Below are positions 1-12,302 of a stretch of 64,000 nucleotides of DNA, piece by piece. A program made the translations under genes and the position numbers. How positions within the stretch are numbered: position 1 is the first letter of the stretch; each line of letters starts with the position of its first letter. Origin of the DNA: Ciona savignyi (Eukaryota; Chordata; Ascidiacea; Phlebobranchia; Cionidae); assembly GCA_000149265.1 (NCBI GenBank), contig CH003264.1, positions 1,094,314 through 1,158,313 of the forward strand. Reading direction: 5' to 3'. The notes beneath the pieces were generated by a model. The model searched no databases. It was given only the letters and a program-made list of their open reading frames with translations, and was not told the DNA's origin.

Positions 1-1349
1 GTTTCCAGTAATTAGCAGCGTGGCGCAAGTTTATCAATTCTTATAAATGATCCATCATCACACGAGTAATTCCCGCTTATAAACATTGTAAACTGATCTT
101 ATTAACCTTGTGCTCGCATTTTTTGGGAGAAAACTCTCTCAGGAATCGCCCGTAATTAACCTGGAAAAATCATTGCGATACAGACGTAGCGAGTTGATCC
201 AAAGGAAACGAAACGTGGCAAAGACATAGACGATCTTGACGTAAAGTCCCAACAGTATACGCGAATCAGTCAACACCACAGACTTTACAAGTACCACGAC
301 AGATCGAACTGTTCGCAAATATAATCTACCGGTCAGAAACAATGGGACAATAGATTAAACGTAAAATTTACGGGCTTGTGGGTGCTGGGAGTGACGTGAG
401 CTAACCTTAATAGTGTTGGAACGAATTAGGACATCATGTCCGAATTGCCGGATATTGGATAAAAGCGAGCGACAGACTGACACGTTACATCAATACTTCG
501 ATCCGGATATAATACGGGAGTAATTGTGGTTGTGATGTGACACATTTATCTGGGAAATTTGGTTGGAATAAGAATCGACCAATGGATACAAAACGTTTTT
601 TTAAAGTATTTCATCTTCTAATCGAAATGATGCTTTCGGGCCTTTGCTCCAATTTAAAGGTTTTTGAAATCGCTTAAAACCACAGAGATAACGTTGTGTA
701 TGGAATCCCGTTGCTTCTTGTATTCAAACCAGGCGGTAATCCGAGGCTTACCAGAATCGTCATTGTTCAAGTCACGTGGCAAAGCGGCCACAAAGCAAGC
801 TAACACTTTCCCAGGCCAAATCCGCTAACGACAACCATTTTCTTTCGCGCATTAGCTCAAGCTGCGAAGCGGAGCAATTCGCTTCTTTGTTTAAACGGCT
901 CGTTTATTTTCGATTAATTGTCGCATTGTTTTCTTATCCGCATTTTGTCGCGTTCGTGATTGCAGCAAAATTGTCGTAATCTTTCGTGTACGATTTCGCG
1001 CGATAATGCGGCTCCGAATTCTCGCACTATAATCACTAAAATAAACAGCATTTGTAAAAACATTTACACCAACATAGAACTGCAGATGTGGGATTATTGT
1101 AATTTGTGTACTACAATAGTGCCCACTGTTTAAAAATGTTCTTTACCATGAAACTCACGAAATTAATTTTACCATGAACTTCCTAATCAATCAACATCAC
1201 TCCATTTTGCGATTCAGTTAGTTTGTTTTTAACACCTACAATACACTGTAATGGTACGCAGTTAACTAATCGCAGTAGCTAACCGGATGCACCGATGCCC
1301 TTTAATTGAGTTAAGTTAGTTCTAAGCAAAGAATGTTAATGCCACTTAC
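1..1349 (-). other. first intron of a second ephrin gene, no exon seen
   Basis: This stretch lies downstream, on the minus strand, of the ephrin first exon that ends at 1350 with a GTAAGT donor. I looked for the next expected ephrin exon, with a Cys-Pro motif like ILCP and a run resembling that of the neighbouring gene's second exon, and found none. The rest of that gene presumably lies left of the window. No other gene or repeat is evident. Confidence 0.5.
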
Positions 1350-1456
1350 TTCGGGTTCATAACGGTATTCCAGTAGATAACGTGGCGCTCTCTTTTGGCA
1401 CGAGCTGCAGATTGAAACAACAAAAACCAGCAGAAAAATGCCAACATGCGGATCAT
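1350..1456 (-). CDS. ephrin, first coding exon only (gene continues off the left edge)
   Basis: Read on the minus strand, an ATG at 1456 opens a 35-codon exon ending in a GTAAGT donor at 1349-1344, with two bases left over. The residues form a signal peptide (hydrophobic core AFFCWFLLF, ending about ARA) followed by RHVIYWNTVMNP, the start of the ephrin receptor-binding domain (vertebrate ephrins have RHxVYWNSSNP here). The same exon of the neighbouring ephrin gene (7684-7575) ends with RHVLYWNSVMTP and in the same phase, so the two are paralogues in tandem on one strand. Ephrins are membrane-tethered ligands of Eph receptor tyrosine kinases. Whether this one is GPI-anchored or transmembrane cannot be told, because the later exons are outside the window. 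A second in-frame ATG lies at 1447. Confidence 0.8.
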
Positions 1457-3856
1457 GGTGTTAGCTTCGGACGTGTCGAGTTTTGAACGTAGATTTCAAT
1501 CTTCCAGTATAATTACACTCGGTGCGCTGCAAATTCCTTCTTGTAATCACTGTCGGCGGGGTTTGCGCTTCAGAAAACCGGCCAAAATGTCTCGCTTGTG
1601 GTTGCCTGAACTTACCAATCTAATGCTTCACTAAGTCCTAACAACTGCAAAATGTCACATAGTAAGCTATCAACGAAATGAAAGATTTAGTTCTAAGCTA
1701 AAAGAACACGTCAGTTAGGTCTCAAACACGGGTAAAGCCTGCACTACGTCAACTCTTACTTTTACACTGGTTTAAACGAAAACTCTATTTCGATACAGAG
1801 CAATGTAAACAAGCGTCCCCTAATTTTAAACCAGATATAGACAAAGCGTCTCCATGGCGGCGGTTAAAAGTGGCAGAAGTGCACCTAGGAACGCACTTGT
1901 ACTAGGCAAACATAATAAGACGAACTAGACGTTAGATCTAGCAGACAATTTCCAGCGGATATTAAAAATTTACACTTTTGTCTACAATATCGCGGGAAAC
2001 AGACAAGCTTGAATTGCCAATGCAAATACTCATTTAACTGAAAATACTGTTTTATATGCCGCCCAGATTTCCTTAATTGTGCAAATGCAATCCACACGTA
2101 TGCCTTGTATACATGAACATGACATTATTGCCTGTCAACAGCTAACCTGTAATTAAAGCTAACTTCACACTTCCACGTGCTTTTATACCCGCGTATTAAA
2201 GCAGTCTTAGCCACATAGTATACGGATTGCAGCTGCAAAACAACCACACAACAGGCAGCTGAGAGAGTTTCTGCTGCGATGGCGGAGATCTCTGACGACG
2301 AAAGAAAAAAGGCGATCACTTACCAGAAAAGAGTGAAGCGAAAAAATGTGATCATCATTAGTAAAAATGTGTGAAAATTATTACGTACCGGTTACTACAA
2401 TTAATTTCATACATTATAAAACGAAGTGTTGAAATAATATTATTTTAAGATAAAATCTAAAGTTGTTAAATACTTAAAATTACTTATGACAATAGTTAGC
2501 GTTGCTAATAACTAGATTGTCTCTTCTAGCGTTTTTGATGAAACTAAACTTTGATAAACTCAACAATTCGTAGGTCTTTAATTTATCTGAACGCCATCGG
2601 TTATTGCCGTGCGCTGAAAATGCATCCATCAAAATCCACCAACTGCAAGAATAAGTACCGATTGTGGGAATTGTGGACCAGCAGGTAATATTTTACCCTG
2701 CCACTATATGTAAACAACTGAGCCTATGTCTGCGGATTTATTGCAATGTGTACCGGAAAACTAACTTTCTCTTTGAAGAATTGACATTTGGAGCCTTCAG
2801 CGGGTCTATAAATATTAAATTTCGTTTAACCTGCTGCCTCAAGTTTATAATATTGCCAGCCTACCTTTAATTGGCAATCAATATTAAATTTTTTTAAGTC
2901 GGAATTTAACTGAGTACAACATTTATTCCATTACTCCACTGCATAATTTATCATCAGCACTTGTTTACTGTTGCACGGTTACCTACTCTGCACGATCTGG
3001 AAACATTAAAATACATATTATCTTTTATTACAATTTTACATCATAAGTTTTTTTTGCAGATTGGTTCGGTTTTAAAATAAATATTGGTTCTTGTAATTTA
3101 TAATCTAAACTCCGCGGAAGTTACGGCACTTAGCAGAACGGACTGATGTGCGTTATCTTAATATGCATCCGCCGCCACTTCCTTTATTGCAATAACAGCA
3201 GAGATAACAAACTGAATGAAGTTGTAAAAGACGCGAAGTGAGGTAAAAGATACGTTGTGGGGTTTCATTTTATTTTCAATGGCGTAGAGCTACGACGAGC
3301 AGTTAAAAACAACGACATGCAAGAGAAAGCACAGTGGAATAGAATTGCACAAGTGTTGTCACGGGGTAGCAGTTTAGAATTTCAAAGTAATCACCAAAAG
3401 GTAGGTGTAAATAATCGCCAGCCATATCTAATTTTAGAATACAGATGATCTTCATTGTAAAGGAATAAAATGTAGACAAAAGTCAACGCTTCTTGACGAA
3501 TGACACAGTAGAAATAACACACCGAGTTGCGAGCATTTCTTCCATAGAGATTCTGCAGAAGAAAAAAACGAGTTAGCCATGTGAAGTAAACATTTAGAAT
3601 AAGACTTCGAAGGTATTAAAATAAATTTGTGTTAATAGAGAATTAATAGGTACAGAATTGTTTGAAATGCAACACATTCTTACCGGTTGATTGTTGATTA
3701 TCGAATCGTGCTTTGTGGAACTTTTGGACTTTATGAAAGAAATCTCGAACGAAGAGTAAAATCAACCACTCTCTGGCGCTGTGGCGACTCCGTACCGGTA
3801 ACGACGGGTCACGTGACCCGACGCTTATTACGTGTCCATTAATGTCGAGTCATATA
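1457..3856. other. spacer between the two ephrin genes
   Basis: No convincing gene is seen. The spacer should hold the promoter of the left ephrin. A 31-codon plus-strand open frame with a good start context (2279-2374, beginning MAEISDDERKK) is present, but it has no partner exon that I can identify. Confidence 0.4.
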
Positions 3857-6800
3857 TTATGCTGCAATAATCCCCCCAATGAGCCATGACGAAAGCATGA
3901 CGAGCAAAGTGGTGAAGAATGTTGCGCAGTTGGCCGAAGCAGAATTTCCGCCTTGGCCTGCTGATTCATCGCCGCTCGAAGCTAAAACTTTCGGGACGTC
4001 CTCTTCTTGGACATCTTTCAACAAAGACTTCAGCTTGGGCACAATGGTTTCTGCGTCAAAGTCTTGGTTTTTCTTGTTGGCCAGAAGTTTCTTGATGAAT
4101 TCGTACCCAAGTTCCATGGTGGTTACTGCCTTTGTAGTAGTGGTGGAGGTTGTGGTTGGAATGGTTGACGTCGGCACCGTTGTCGTTGGGGCTGTTGTTG
4201 TGGTGGTAGTTTCTACTTCTGAAAATAATAATGACATGTTATTCACGCAATCAATAATTCATTACGAGGTTAGCCAAAAGAAACCAAGCATGAAGTGTCC
4301 TTTTGCCCGAGAAAACGCCCAGCCATCGGCCATGCGCTTGACAAATTACAGGTTTTGAGATATGATCGTTCCAAGTACTGTAGCTATTTAACATCAGGCC
4401 GTATGCGCGAGTGGGCCAGAGTGTTATAATCAAGCCCATGTTTCAGTTTAATAATAGCCACCAGAACCATATATGGCATGTTGTTATTCAAATCCACTAC
4501 GTTTTAAAACCTCGTCCATTTAAACAGCTGGACTCAATCAGTTGAATGAACATGAAAAATAAACAAGTTTCCCAAGTTAATTTCGAACTTACCTTGGCAA
4601 CCGACTAAGATACGGAGTCTTGTAGATTGTTGGTGGCAGCCGGTTTGTTTCCCCCGTCTTCCGTTGCGTGGGATAGCTGTAAACATCACATGTTATAATG
4701 AGTTTAATGGTATATACGATGTGGTTTGAGAATTGGCGTTTAATACAATTATAAAACGGTTAGGAATCAGACGGTGGTCATATTGCCTAAAGCGTTTACA
4801 TGTTAAAGCGATAAGATTATTAAAAGAACAATAGATCTCTCGAGGTAACCTTAAACACAAAGCTGTAATCATGAATCATAAGTCTAATGGGAGACTTACC
4901 AACGAAGTAATATTCGGAGCAGTATTGGAACCGAAATCCGAGTGGAGAGGGACTGATAGTTTGGAACTTGATTGTAAGTTTGTTCTCTCTCTCGGGTTGG
5001 TCGCAAGCAAAGATGAAATTACGGTGACCTGGATTAAGAACATTTAATAACACTTTATTAAACTTTCCAAAGTAAATATTGAGTTCACTCAATATTTGCG
5101 CCTATATGTGATCACACAACTTTAATCGCAAATGTTTTTGGCGTGACATACGCGAATTGTCCTTAATCTGCTCCCCTGAATAATTCACAATTATGTCGGG
5201 CGTTTTGTTGCCTAATTACCCACCTCCAGTTTTGCACTCGTTGAAATTGCCTTCTGTCACATTGTAGAGGTCAAAGGTGGTAGGTTCTCTCGGGCCGTGT
5301 GTGATTCCCATTAAACTGCGTTGGGGGCAGAGGATATCCATGAACTCTCCCATTTTAACTCGCATGACGTAATCTTGTTTCTGCAGTCTGCAATTTAAAA
5401 TATTGAGAATTGGGACCTAGAATGTTAAAATTCAAATCAAAATGAATTATGCTTGAATTAATGCGCGCCAAGATTGGGATCAATTAGGCGAAGCACTGTT
5501 ATTAGGTGACGTTATGTCGCTTTTGCCTTGAATAATTTATTTAATTGCAGCGGACGAGAAAGTAGGAATATAAAGCTTGTGTGTTCAAACACAGCTACTA
5601 AGTCCGTTATGCTGCCAAGAATAGACCAGACTTCACTCAGGGAACAGCTACCCGTCTCTGTAATTCGGTCTCGTCTAATTCCCATACGCCCAGTAACCTA
5701 ATCGCCTGATCGGGAAAACTGTCGTTACTAAAACGGGGCTTCCCGGGCATTCAACGATGGAAATGAGGCACAGTTAAAACTTCGATTTTTACCCCAACTA
5801 GGATAATTGTTCCCAGCTGACTTGCCGTGAGTAATTGCGGTTGTATCGATCGAATCGTGTTTCTGTTACAGGAAACTTCGTTTCCATGTTACCGTGCGCC
5901 CGATTTTGATGTATCGTATCGATATTAAGTCAAGATAAAGGATTTTAGTCGCGTATTCAATTCATCGCACTCGTGATAGAGCCACTTAACAACACGCGAG
6001 GCTCAGACGTGGATTTAGGCGGGTCATATGCTTCGCCACACAACCTTATCTTGAGATGTTTGTACTGCGTTTGCCTTCGATGAATAGAGCAGAATCAATA
6101 TTTATACTTGGGAATAAAAGCTTTAGCAGATGACCCCCTGTGGTTTTGCTCTCACAGAGCAAACAAGCAACCTAAAGTCAACCGTGCGAATCAACTTGCT
6201 CAACTTTATCGTATTTACCATTAGTCATAAAAAAGGTAAAGCCGAAATGCTCGTGGGCTTTAGCTTTCCATATCGTTACAGCGTCGTGTTAATTGTGCGA
6301 AATGGGGACAAAAGGTCGGCGTGTGTCTGACGATCGACCCTGCAATAGGCGGCGATCCTCCTTAACAAGTCGCTGCAAATTGGAACTTGTCTCTGCAGAC
6401 AAGTGCATTGTTGCAGCGGTGGTTTCGAAGTCGGTCAGTCGTGTGTTCGTAATCGTCCTTGGCACTTTTTGTTTACTGGTGTAATTATGTGGAACAATGA
6501 CATGAAACAGAACGCCGCTCAGGTCGCTTTGATTCGAGCTTACAATTATAAACTCAGGTTTAAAGAGCTGCCCTTGTACGCGATGGACTTAATGCTTTGT
6601 ATTCCTACATCATTGTGTGTAAACTGTCCTTTGTCCAGTCGCTGAATCAAACTTATTAAGTTGTGGAATAAATTAACGAGTGTGTTTAGCGAGACAAAGC
6701 CCATTAACTTCTCTCACGTAGTCGCAACCCGCTGCGACACGAGGCCAATCAACCGATGGGGCTTTAAGAGCTGGTTTACGTCATTTCCCGGGCCCGGAAA

Positions 6801-7684
6801 AGGTCTCCCTTTGCCAGTACACAATCCAAGCCTGGGAACCGGAGGGAGAGTGGTAGCGTGAAAAAACACAAAACCGGGAACGATCGATTTCGGTGGCCGG
6901 AAACCCGAGCGAGCGACGAAGATTGAGAATAACACGCGAAACAACAGCGCTGTCGTAGTCTCGCCGTCTCCGCCACTCACTTTCACGATATCCGCTGTAC
7001 CGACTTTAACTGCGCAGTAAATTCATTGCTCGGTTTTATCGCCCTATACCTCCCACACCATCGCTCGAGTCAATCTTCACGTTTCCATCACGAGTAAATA
7101 ACTCAACATCCAGAATATCAGGTTCAGTCGCACTAAGTGTAACTCCGTTGAAATCGTTTCGGATAAAAACGCGAATTTCCGACACGACTTTTTGGTAAGA
7201 TCATATCTCCTTACACGATTTAAAGCCAACGCCCGAAGCCTTCACAATGTTTTTCCCGTCAAGTTTGTATTCATTACTCGCTATTGTCGTAGTGTCTTTG
7301 CGGACTTTAACTTCGGGGATTTAGCATTACAGGCGTATCGTTTTAATCTTGGATTTAATTCTACCACGCTGGGTAGCGATGTTATCCTCTTATATTCCAC
7401 TGTGTATACGACCAAGTGATTTCTTAAAGCGAGATTACAAAACATATCGGGGACGTTCGGGCACGTTTTTAGCAACCAAAACAAGAATCTTGTTTACGCA
7501 ACAAGCGGATTAGCGTTAAAAGTAGTAAATAAGATATATATAATATGCGGGAACCACTGGTTTAGATGGCTTACCCTGGTGTCATAACGGAGTTCCAGTA
7601 CAATACGTGGCGATCGACTGTTGCTTGAGAATTGACGCAAATGAAGCATAAAACCAAGAGGTAGTAGATGATTTGAGATGACAT
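3857..7684 (-). CDS. ephrin-A-like GPI-anchored Eph receptor ligand
   Basis: Five minus-strand exons join in frame: 7684-7575, 5387-5224, 5028-4900, 4676-4593 and 4218-3857, giving 283 codons including the stop. The start ATG opens a signal peptide (core YYLLVLCFICV) followed by RHVLYWNSV. Exons 2-4 carry the ephrin receptor-binding domain: MGEFMDILCPQ, NECKTGG, FACDQPERENKLTIKFQTIS, PLGFRFQYCSEYYFV and TGCHQQSTRLRILVGC. These supply the domain's paired cysteines and the KFQ...P.LGF.F block typical of ephrins. Exon 5 encodes a Thr-rich stalk, then a charged segment, then a C-terminal hydrophobic tail (FFTTLLVMLSSWLIGGIIAA). There is no cytoplasmic domain, as expected for GPI anchoring (ephrin-A type). 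Ephrin-A proteins act in contact-dependent signalling. A paralogue's first exon lies 2.4 kb downstream. Which tunicate ephrin-A this is cannot be settled here. Confidence 0.88.
4119..4214 (-). other. Thr-rich stalk-coding segment in ephrin exon 5
   Basis: About 30 residues of almost pure Thr with Pro, Ser, Val and Ala link the ephrin domain to the membrane-proximal part. The composition suggests an O-glycosylated spacer. The opposite strand reads as an artificial Val-rich frame. Confidence 0.75.
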
Positions 7685-10600
7685 ATCTGATATAATTTCC
7701 AACTTATTAATATAAAGTAAATACTATAGTTGTCTGAAATGCAAAATTAATGTTTAACTTTTGAAAAGTAATCACATCACTCTCTACCATAGCTGCACAC
7801 ATTAAATTAAATAATCTCGACTGCATATATGATTTAAAGATTCACCGCTAAGACATAAACTTATTAAAACCCATCTTAGTTGAATTCGGTTTCTCTGCTT
7901 ACCGAGACTGTAAGCTGCTTAGAGGACGAACTCAACTACACTGATTTGCGGTGGCTATCCAGACCGCTATAAAGCCATTCGAGCTTCTAACTTTTTCCTT
8001 TTTTCTCTACGACGATCGTCTATCTCGTAGTTGACCAGTCGTGAGTCCACCTTATCATAATATTTATGCTCGCACTCGTTCGTTATCTCCGGCTATAAGC
8101 TTGGCGCCCACGATTTGCGACAAGGAAAAAGATAAGCACGCTCACCTGTGCAATATTTCCATTAACCGTCGAATTTAAATGTGGAAAACCGAAATATTGA
8201 AAAACAGTTTAAATTTGAAAAAATTGAACATGGAAAACCGGTTTAAATATAAAAAAAAGTGTACATGTAAAACCGGTTTCAGTATAAAAAATCAAATATG
8301 AAAAACCGGAATATTGTAAACCAGTTTAAATATGAAAAAAATAAATATGGAAAATTGAAATATGGAAAACTGGTTTAAATATGAAAAAATTAAATATATA
8401 AAAAAAACTGGTATGAATTATCATTAGTTTAAACGTATTGGTTGATTCTCTCTAATACCAATTCATTACAACGGATGACATGTTACCAAACAAAAAGAAA
8501 TGGATATTCCATTTATCATCTGGAGATTTACGTGAGCTTGGCGCACCTTATAAGGAAGCTTAATTATTGACAAGGTGGTGGCGTTCATGTACAAATGACG
8601 TCACAAATTTAATCTTATTTTTTACAAACAAGTAGCTCGAAGCTGCGTTAAGTCTGCACCAATGCACCAATCCATCAAAATGATTTACGACATTACTAGG
8701 AGTTTTCAGGGCTGGCCATTATCAGGAACCAGACTTGATTTAAACGATGACTTCACTAAAGCAAGCAAAGCATTGACGACTGCTTAAACAATATACGACA
8801 GTTCGCACACAGAACAATCTTAAAAATTAAAGGTTCCCACTGTCCTGTAACCCAGACAATGTTTCTAGGTGGGTTTCCATTTCCGTATTTGGTATAAATC
8901 AGTTTTATTAAATAGGAGAAACGGGGACTGGTTCAGTGAATGTATAAACTTTACGACGGGGACCGATTCATGTGAATAGGGGAACCCTTTTACGTCAAAC
9001 TTTCCTGTTCTTGATTTCAAATTCGAGATTTCCGAAACAAAATTACGGACAAATTGATTTGAAAGAGGAATTGTAAACAATATCAACCACAAAGAAGGTC
9101 ACTGTTTCTTCACAAATCCCTTATTTCCCAGGTCGAACAATACTTGAATTGACTTCACTTCAAATTTTTAATATTCATATCCCAGAGTTTATTATTTGCT
9201 TTTTTTCGCCTCGACCATGTAAAGAATTATCTTTTGTGTATTGGCATATTTAGTAACGATAAGGTAAACTATATTCTATATAAAGACCCTATATTTACTT
9301 TATCCGAAAAACATATTGGTTTTACGACTGCGTCATTAATATTAAAATGAATATTGGATATTATTACAGTATTAAGTCATCGTACGCCTGTATTTTCTTT
9401 GCTTTTGCAAGCATGTAAAGACAATTAGGCCATCTTTAATTTTATATAAAAAACGCTTAATAATAAAATACGTCCAATTGTCTCTTATTTTTGCTTTAGT
9501 TATAATCTTAGTTGTACTTCACACCTCGGAACCAATTATCGGACTTTAGTCGTAAGCATTTTCGGCAAAACAATTTTAAGCGCAAAATAAGAGTTGTTTA
9601 CGAATTCGTTTCCCAATAAAAACGGGTTTGGTAATTCACAGCAAGACGGACGTATCGACCTCCGAATCGCTTTATCAGTAATTAACTCGCAGCCACGACA
9701 AGTTATCATAATAATACTGGAATTTAACTGGCGACTGCTAATGTTCATTGCAGGCAAAGAAAACAGTCAACGGCGTCAAATTTCATTTGGACTGCCTTAC
9801 TGTCTGCAGGTTATACAACTTCACGTTTTGCATTTGTTATGCATTGAATGTGTGGTTGTATAAAGTCATAACGACAGAACTGTAAGGCTTTATGCCATAG
9901 TGAAATCGAATACAATGTTATTTACGATTGTCAGTTTCACTATATGTAAATTACCTGTCTATTATCAATTTGGTACCTACAAACAAGGGTTGTTTAAAAT
10001 GTTTGAAACACTCCTTAGGTTTCGCAAGCCGCGTCCCATACATCCGATATGCCTTAAAATGTCACCTGTCTTTATAAATGTCAAAAGTGTGTCCTGGTTG
10101 AATTTGCATCGATTTTAGGGGCGATATTTTCTTGGTATAGTGTATAGATGTCACTTGCGGGTTTAAATGGCATTTTATATCGGTGCGAAGTGCCGCGAAA
10201 GCGTTTTTAGTTGTACAGACATCTACTTTGTTACTACATTAGCTGTAAAGTATGGTTGGGAGCTAAGTGGGTTTATTTCTCACCGCTCTGTGTAAATTAC
10301 ACGGACACTTAAACCCGTTGCCTTCAATTGTGACAAATCAGCCTAAATATAGATACTAAAATTAACAACTTGGAAAACGAACTTGATCTAAACAAAAGAG
10401 GTTCGCAAATTCAACCCGATTCTGCAGTTTTCACAAAGCGAATTACGGTTCAATGCGAGCCGCCAGAGTGAAACAATAACTCGTAAACGCGTTTACAGTG
10501 TGCACGAAAATAATAGAACCTTAATTGTATGGCGAGCTACTGCTATCGGGCGATTCGTAAAATTGATTATGATAGCCACGAACGCGGAGAGACAACGCAT

Positions 10601-12302
10601 AACGAAATGTCGAGGACGTGTTAATTGCTGATAACTAAGCTCGATAAGCAACTCCCGCGAAAAGTCCGATTTTGTGAGATAACTCGAAGCTTCGTGGAAA
10701 TGTAGTCGTTTTTTCCATCTGACAGGTGAAAATAACCAAAACAGATTTAAAACCGCGCGCGTCAGATTTGCATTGAGGAAAAATATTTATGCCAACTTAC
10801 TTGCAGAGATATATTTGGTGATTGTACCTGCCTATTTGGTGATTGTACCCCAATCAGTTATAATAATCGATCTCATCATATCAACACGCATGCTATAATC
10901 TAGCCCATTTTAAAGGTAATTTACGAAGGCATTGTGTAAAATAGGCAGTCAACCCATCCCCTTTCATGTACATATATATTTTCCATATTGTGTGTTTGAA
11001 CGAGTCAGCACTGGAGCCATAAATTCGTTTTCGTATTATGGATCTGTGTATACGAGACGACCGTGCTTACGTTTCACTGACTCAACAATGTCACATGGAC
11101 TTGGTATCGAATCCAAGTACGAAACACAAATTGTTGTTGTTTTCAACACCACCTAAGCGACCACAAACTGGTGCTCGTAAGCACTTGTGTATTTTTAATT
11201 AAAAAACAAAAAGTTGGACTAAAGGTGCTTCACACAAGTTGTGCTGATGTACAGGCCCACAATGTCTTTTTGCCGTAGCTAGCAGAATTCAGAATGTACC
11301 ATTGTTAAATGTGGGCTAACACTGCTACACTGTTTTTATATCACGGATATTTTTATTGTTGAGAACAAAGTAAAATACATGCATATCGTAAAAGTGAAAA
11401 AAAGGCATATGATATTACAAAGAGGGACATACATGTAAACCATTTAATTTGTATTGTTTTACTGGTGTTTCGAATTCGTGATGTTCTGAACCGTTTTGTA
11501 CAGAATTGGGTATTTAAAGCGGTGGTGCTATAACCATTTGTCCACACGACAGTTATTTGTTTTTTTTAAACAGATCGGCATTGTATAAAATAGGTATATG
11601 TAACCGCCCGGCCATGCGACCATACCAAGTCGATAATTTTAAAAAATTACAAGATATTTTCGGTGGTGCAATTACGCCACCTAGTGAGAAGTATCTTGAT
11701 AGATTTAGCAAGCAAACAAATATATTCATAAAAAGAATATAACAGCAATTTCTTGTGTTTAAAAATATAACAGAAATTTCGATTTATAGGGTAGCATATT
11801 GCTGTATGGCCGAATGGTTAACATGGCCGATTAACATACAAAATGTAGTGTTAAAACAATATTACTGACGTGTTTATTTCGGGTTTAAAAACGTAGCCAT
11901 GTTAAAATAAAAATAACCAAAATAATTTTGGGTGGCAAAGTATTATTATTATTTTACTCTAGAACAAATAAAGCACTGGACCGATGCCAAGTATGCCCAG
12001 CTCTATACCCGGGACGGGACACGTCCCCACTATTTAATGGTCGTGATGAAGATCTCCCACCCATTCATCTTCCCTAAACGCCGAGGTAAAGTCGACCAAA
12101 GTTCTAAGCTCAACACAATTTAAGTTGCTTGCTCGATTTATTGTATACCGTAACAAAATAATTAGAGATATCTCTCTTTTTTTTCTTTACGGTTAAAAGT
12201 ATATAGTAAAATTCAAAGGGACGCTTAGGTCTTCCGCCCAAATGGGAAAGCTTAAACTCCACCGTTCGCGAAAGGTTCAAGTGCACTAGACGTATACAGT
12301 AT
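7685..12302. other. 4.6-kb spacer with no recognisable gene
   Basis: The spacer lies upstream of the ephrin gene and downstream of the lectin gene. Apart from the AT-rich minisatellite at 8172-8413 and a small duplicated 16-mer near 10813-10848, I see no coding exon, RNA gene or mobile element. The left end should contain the ephrin promoter. Confidence 0.45.
8172..8413. repeat. degenerate AT-rich minisatellite
   Basis: Variants of the phrase TGGAAAACCGGTTTAAATAT followed by GAAAAAAT recur at least six times, with irregular spacing of roughly 17 to 50 bases. The copies are diverged, so this is an old or gene-conversion-scrambled array. Confidence 0.75.

Noticed and set aside
3879-4358. 159-codon plus-strand frame rich in Val
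   Set aside because: It is the antisense of the ephrin exon encoding the Thr stalk; Thr codons read backwards give Val/Gly.
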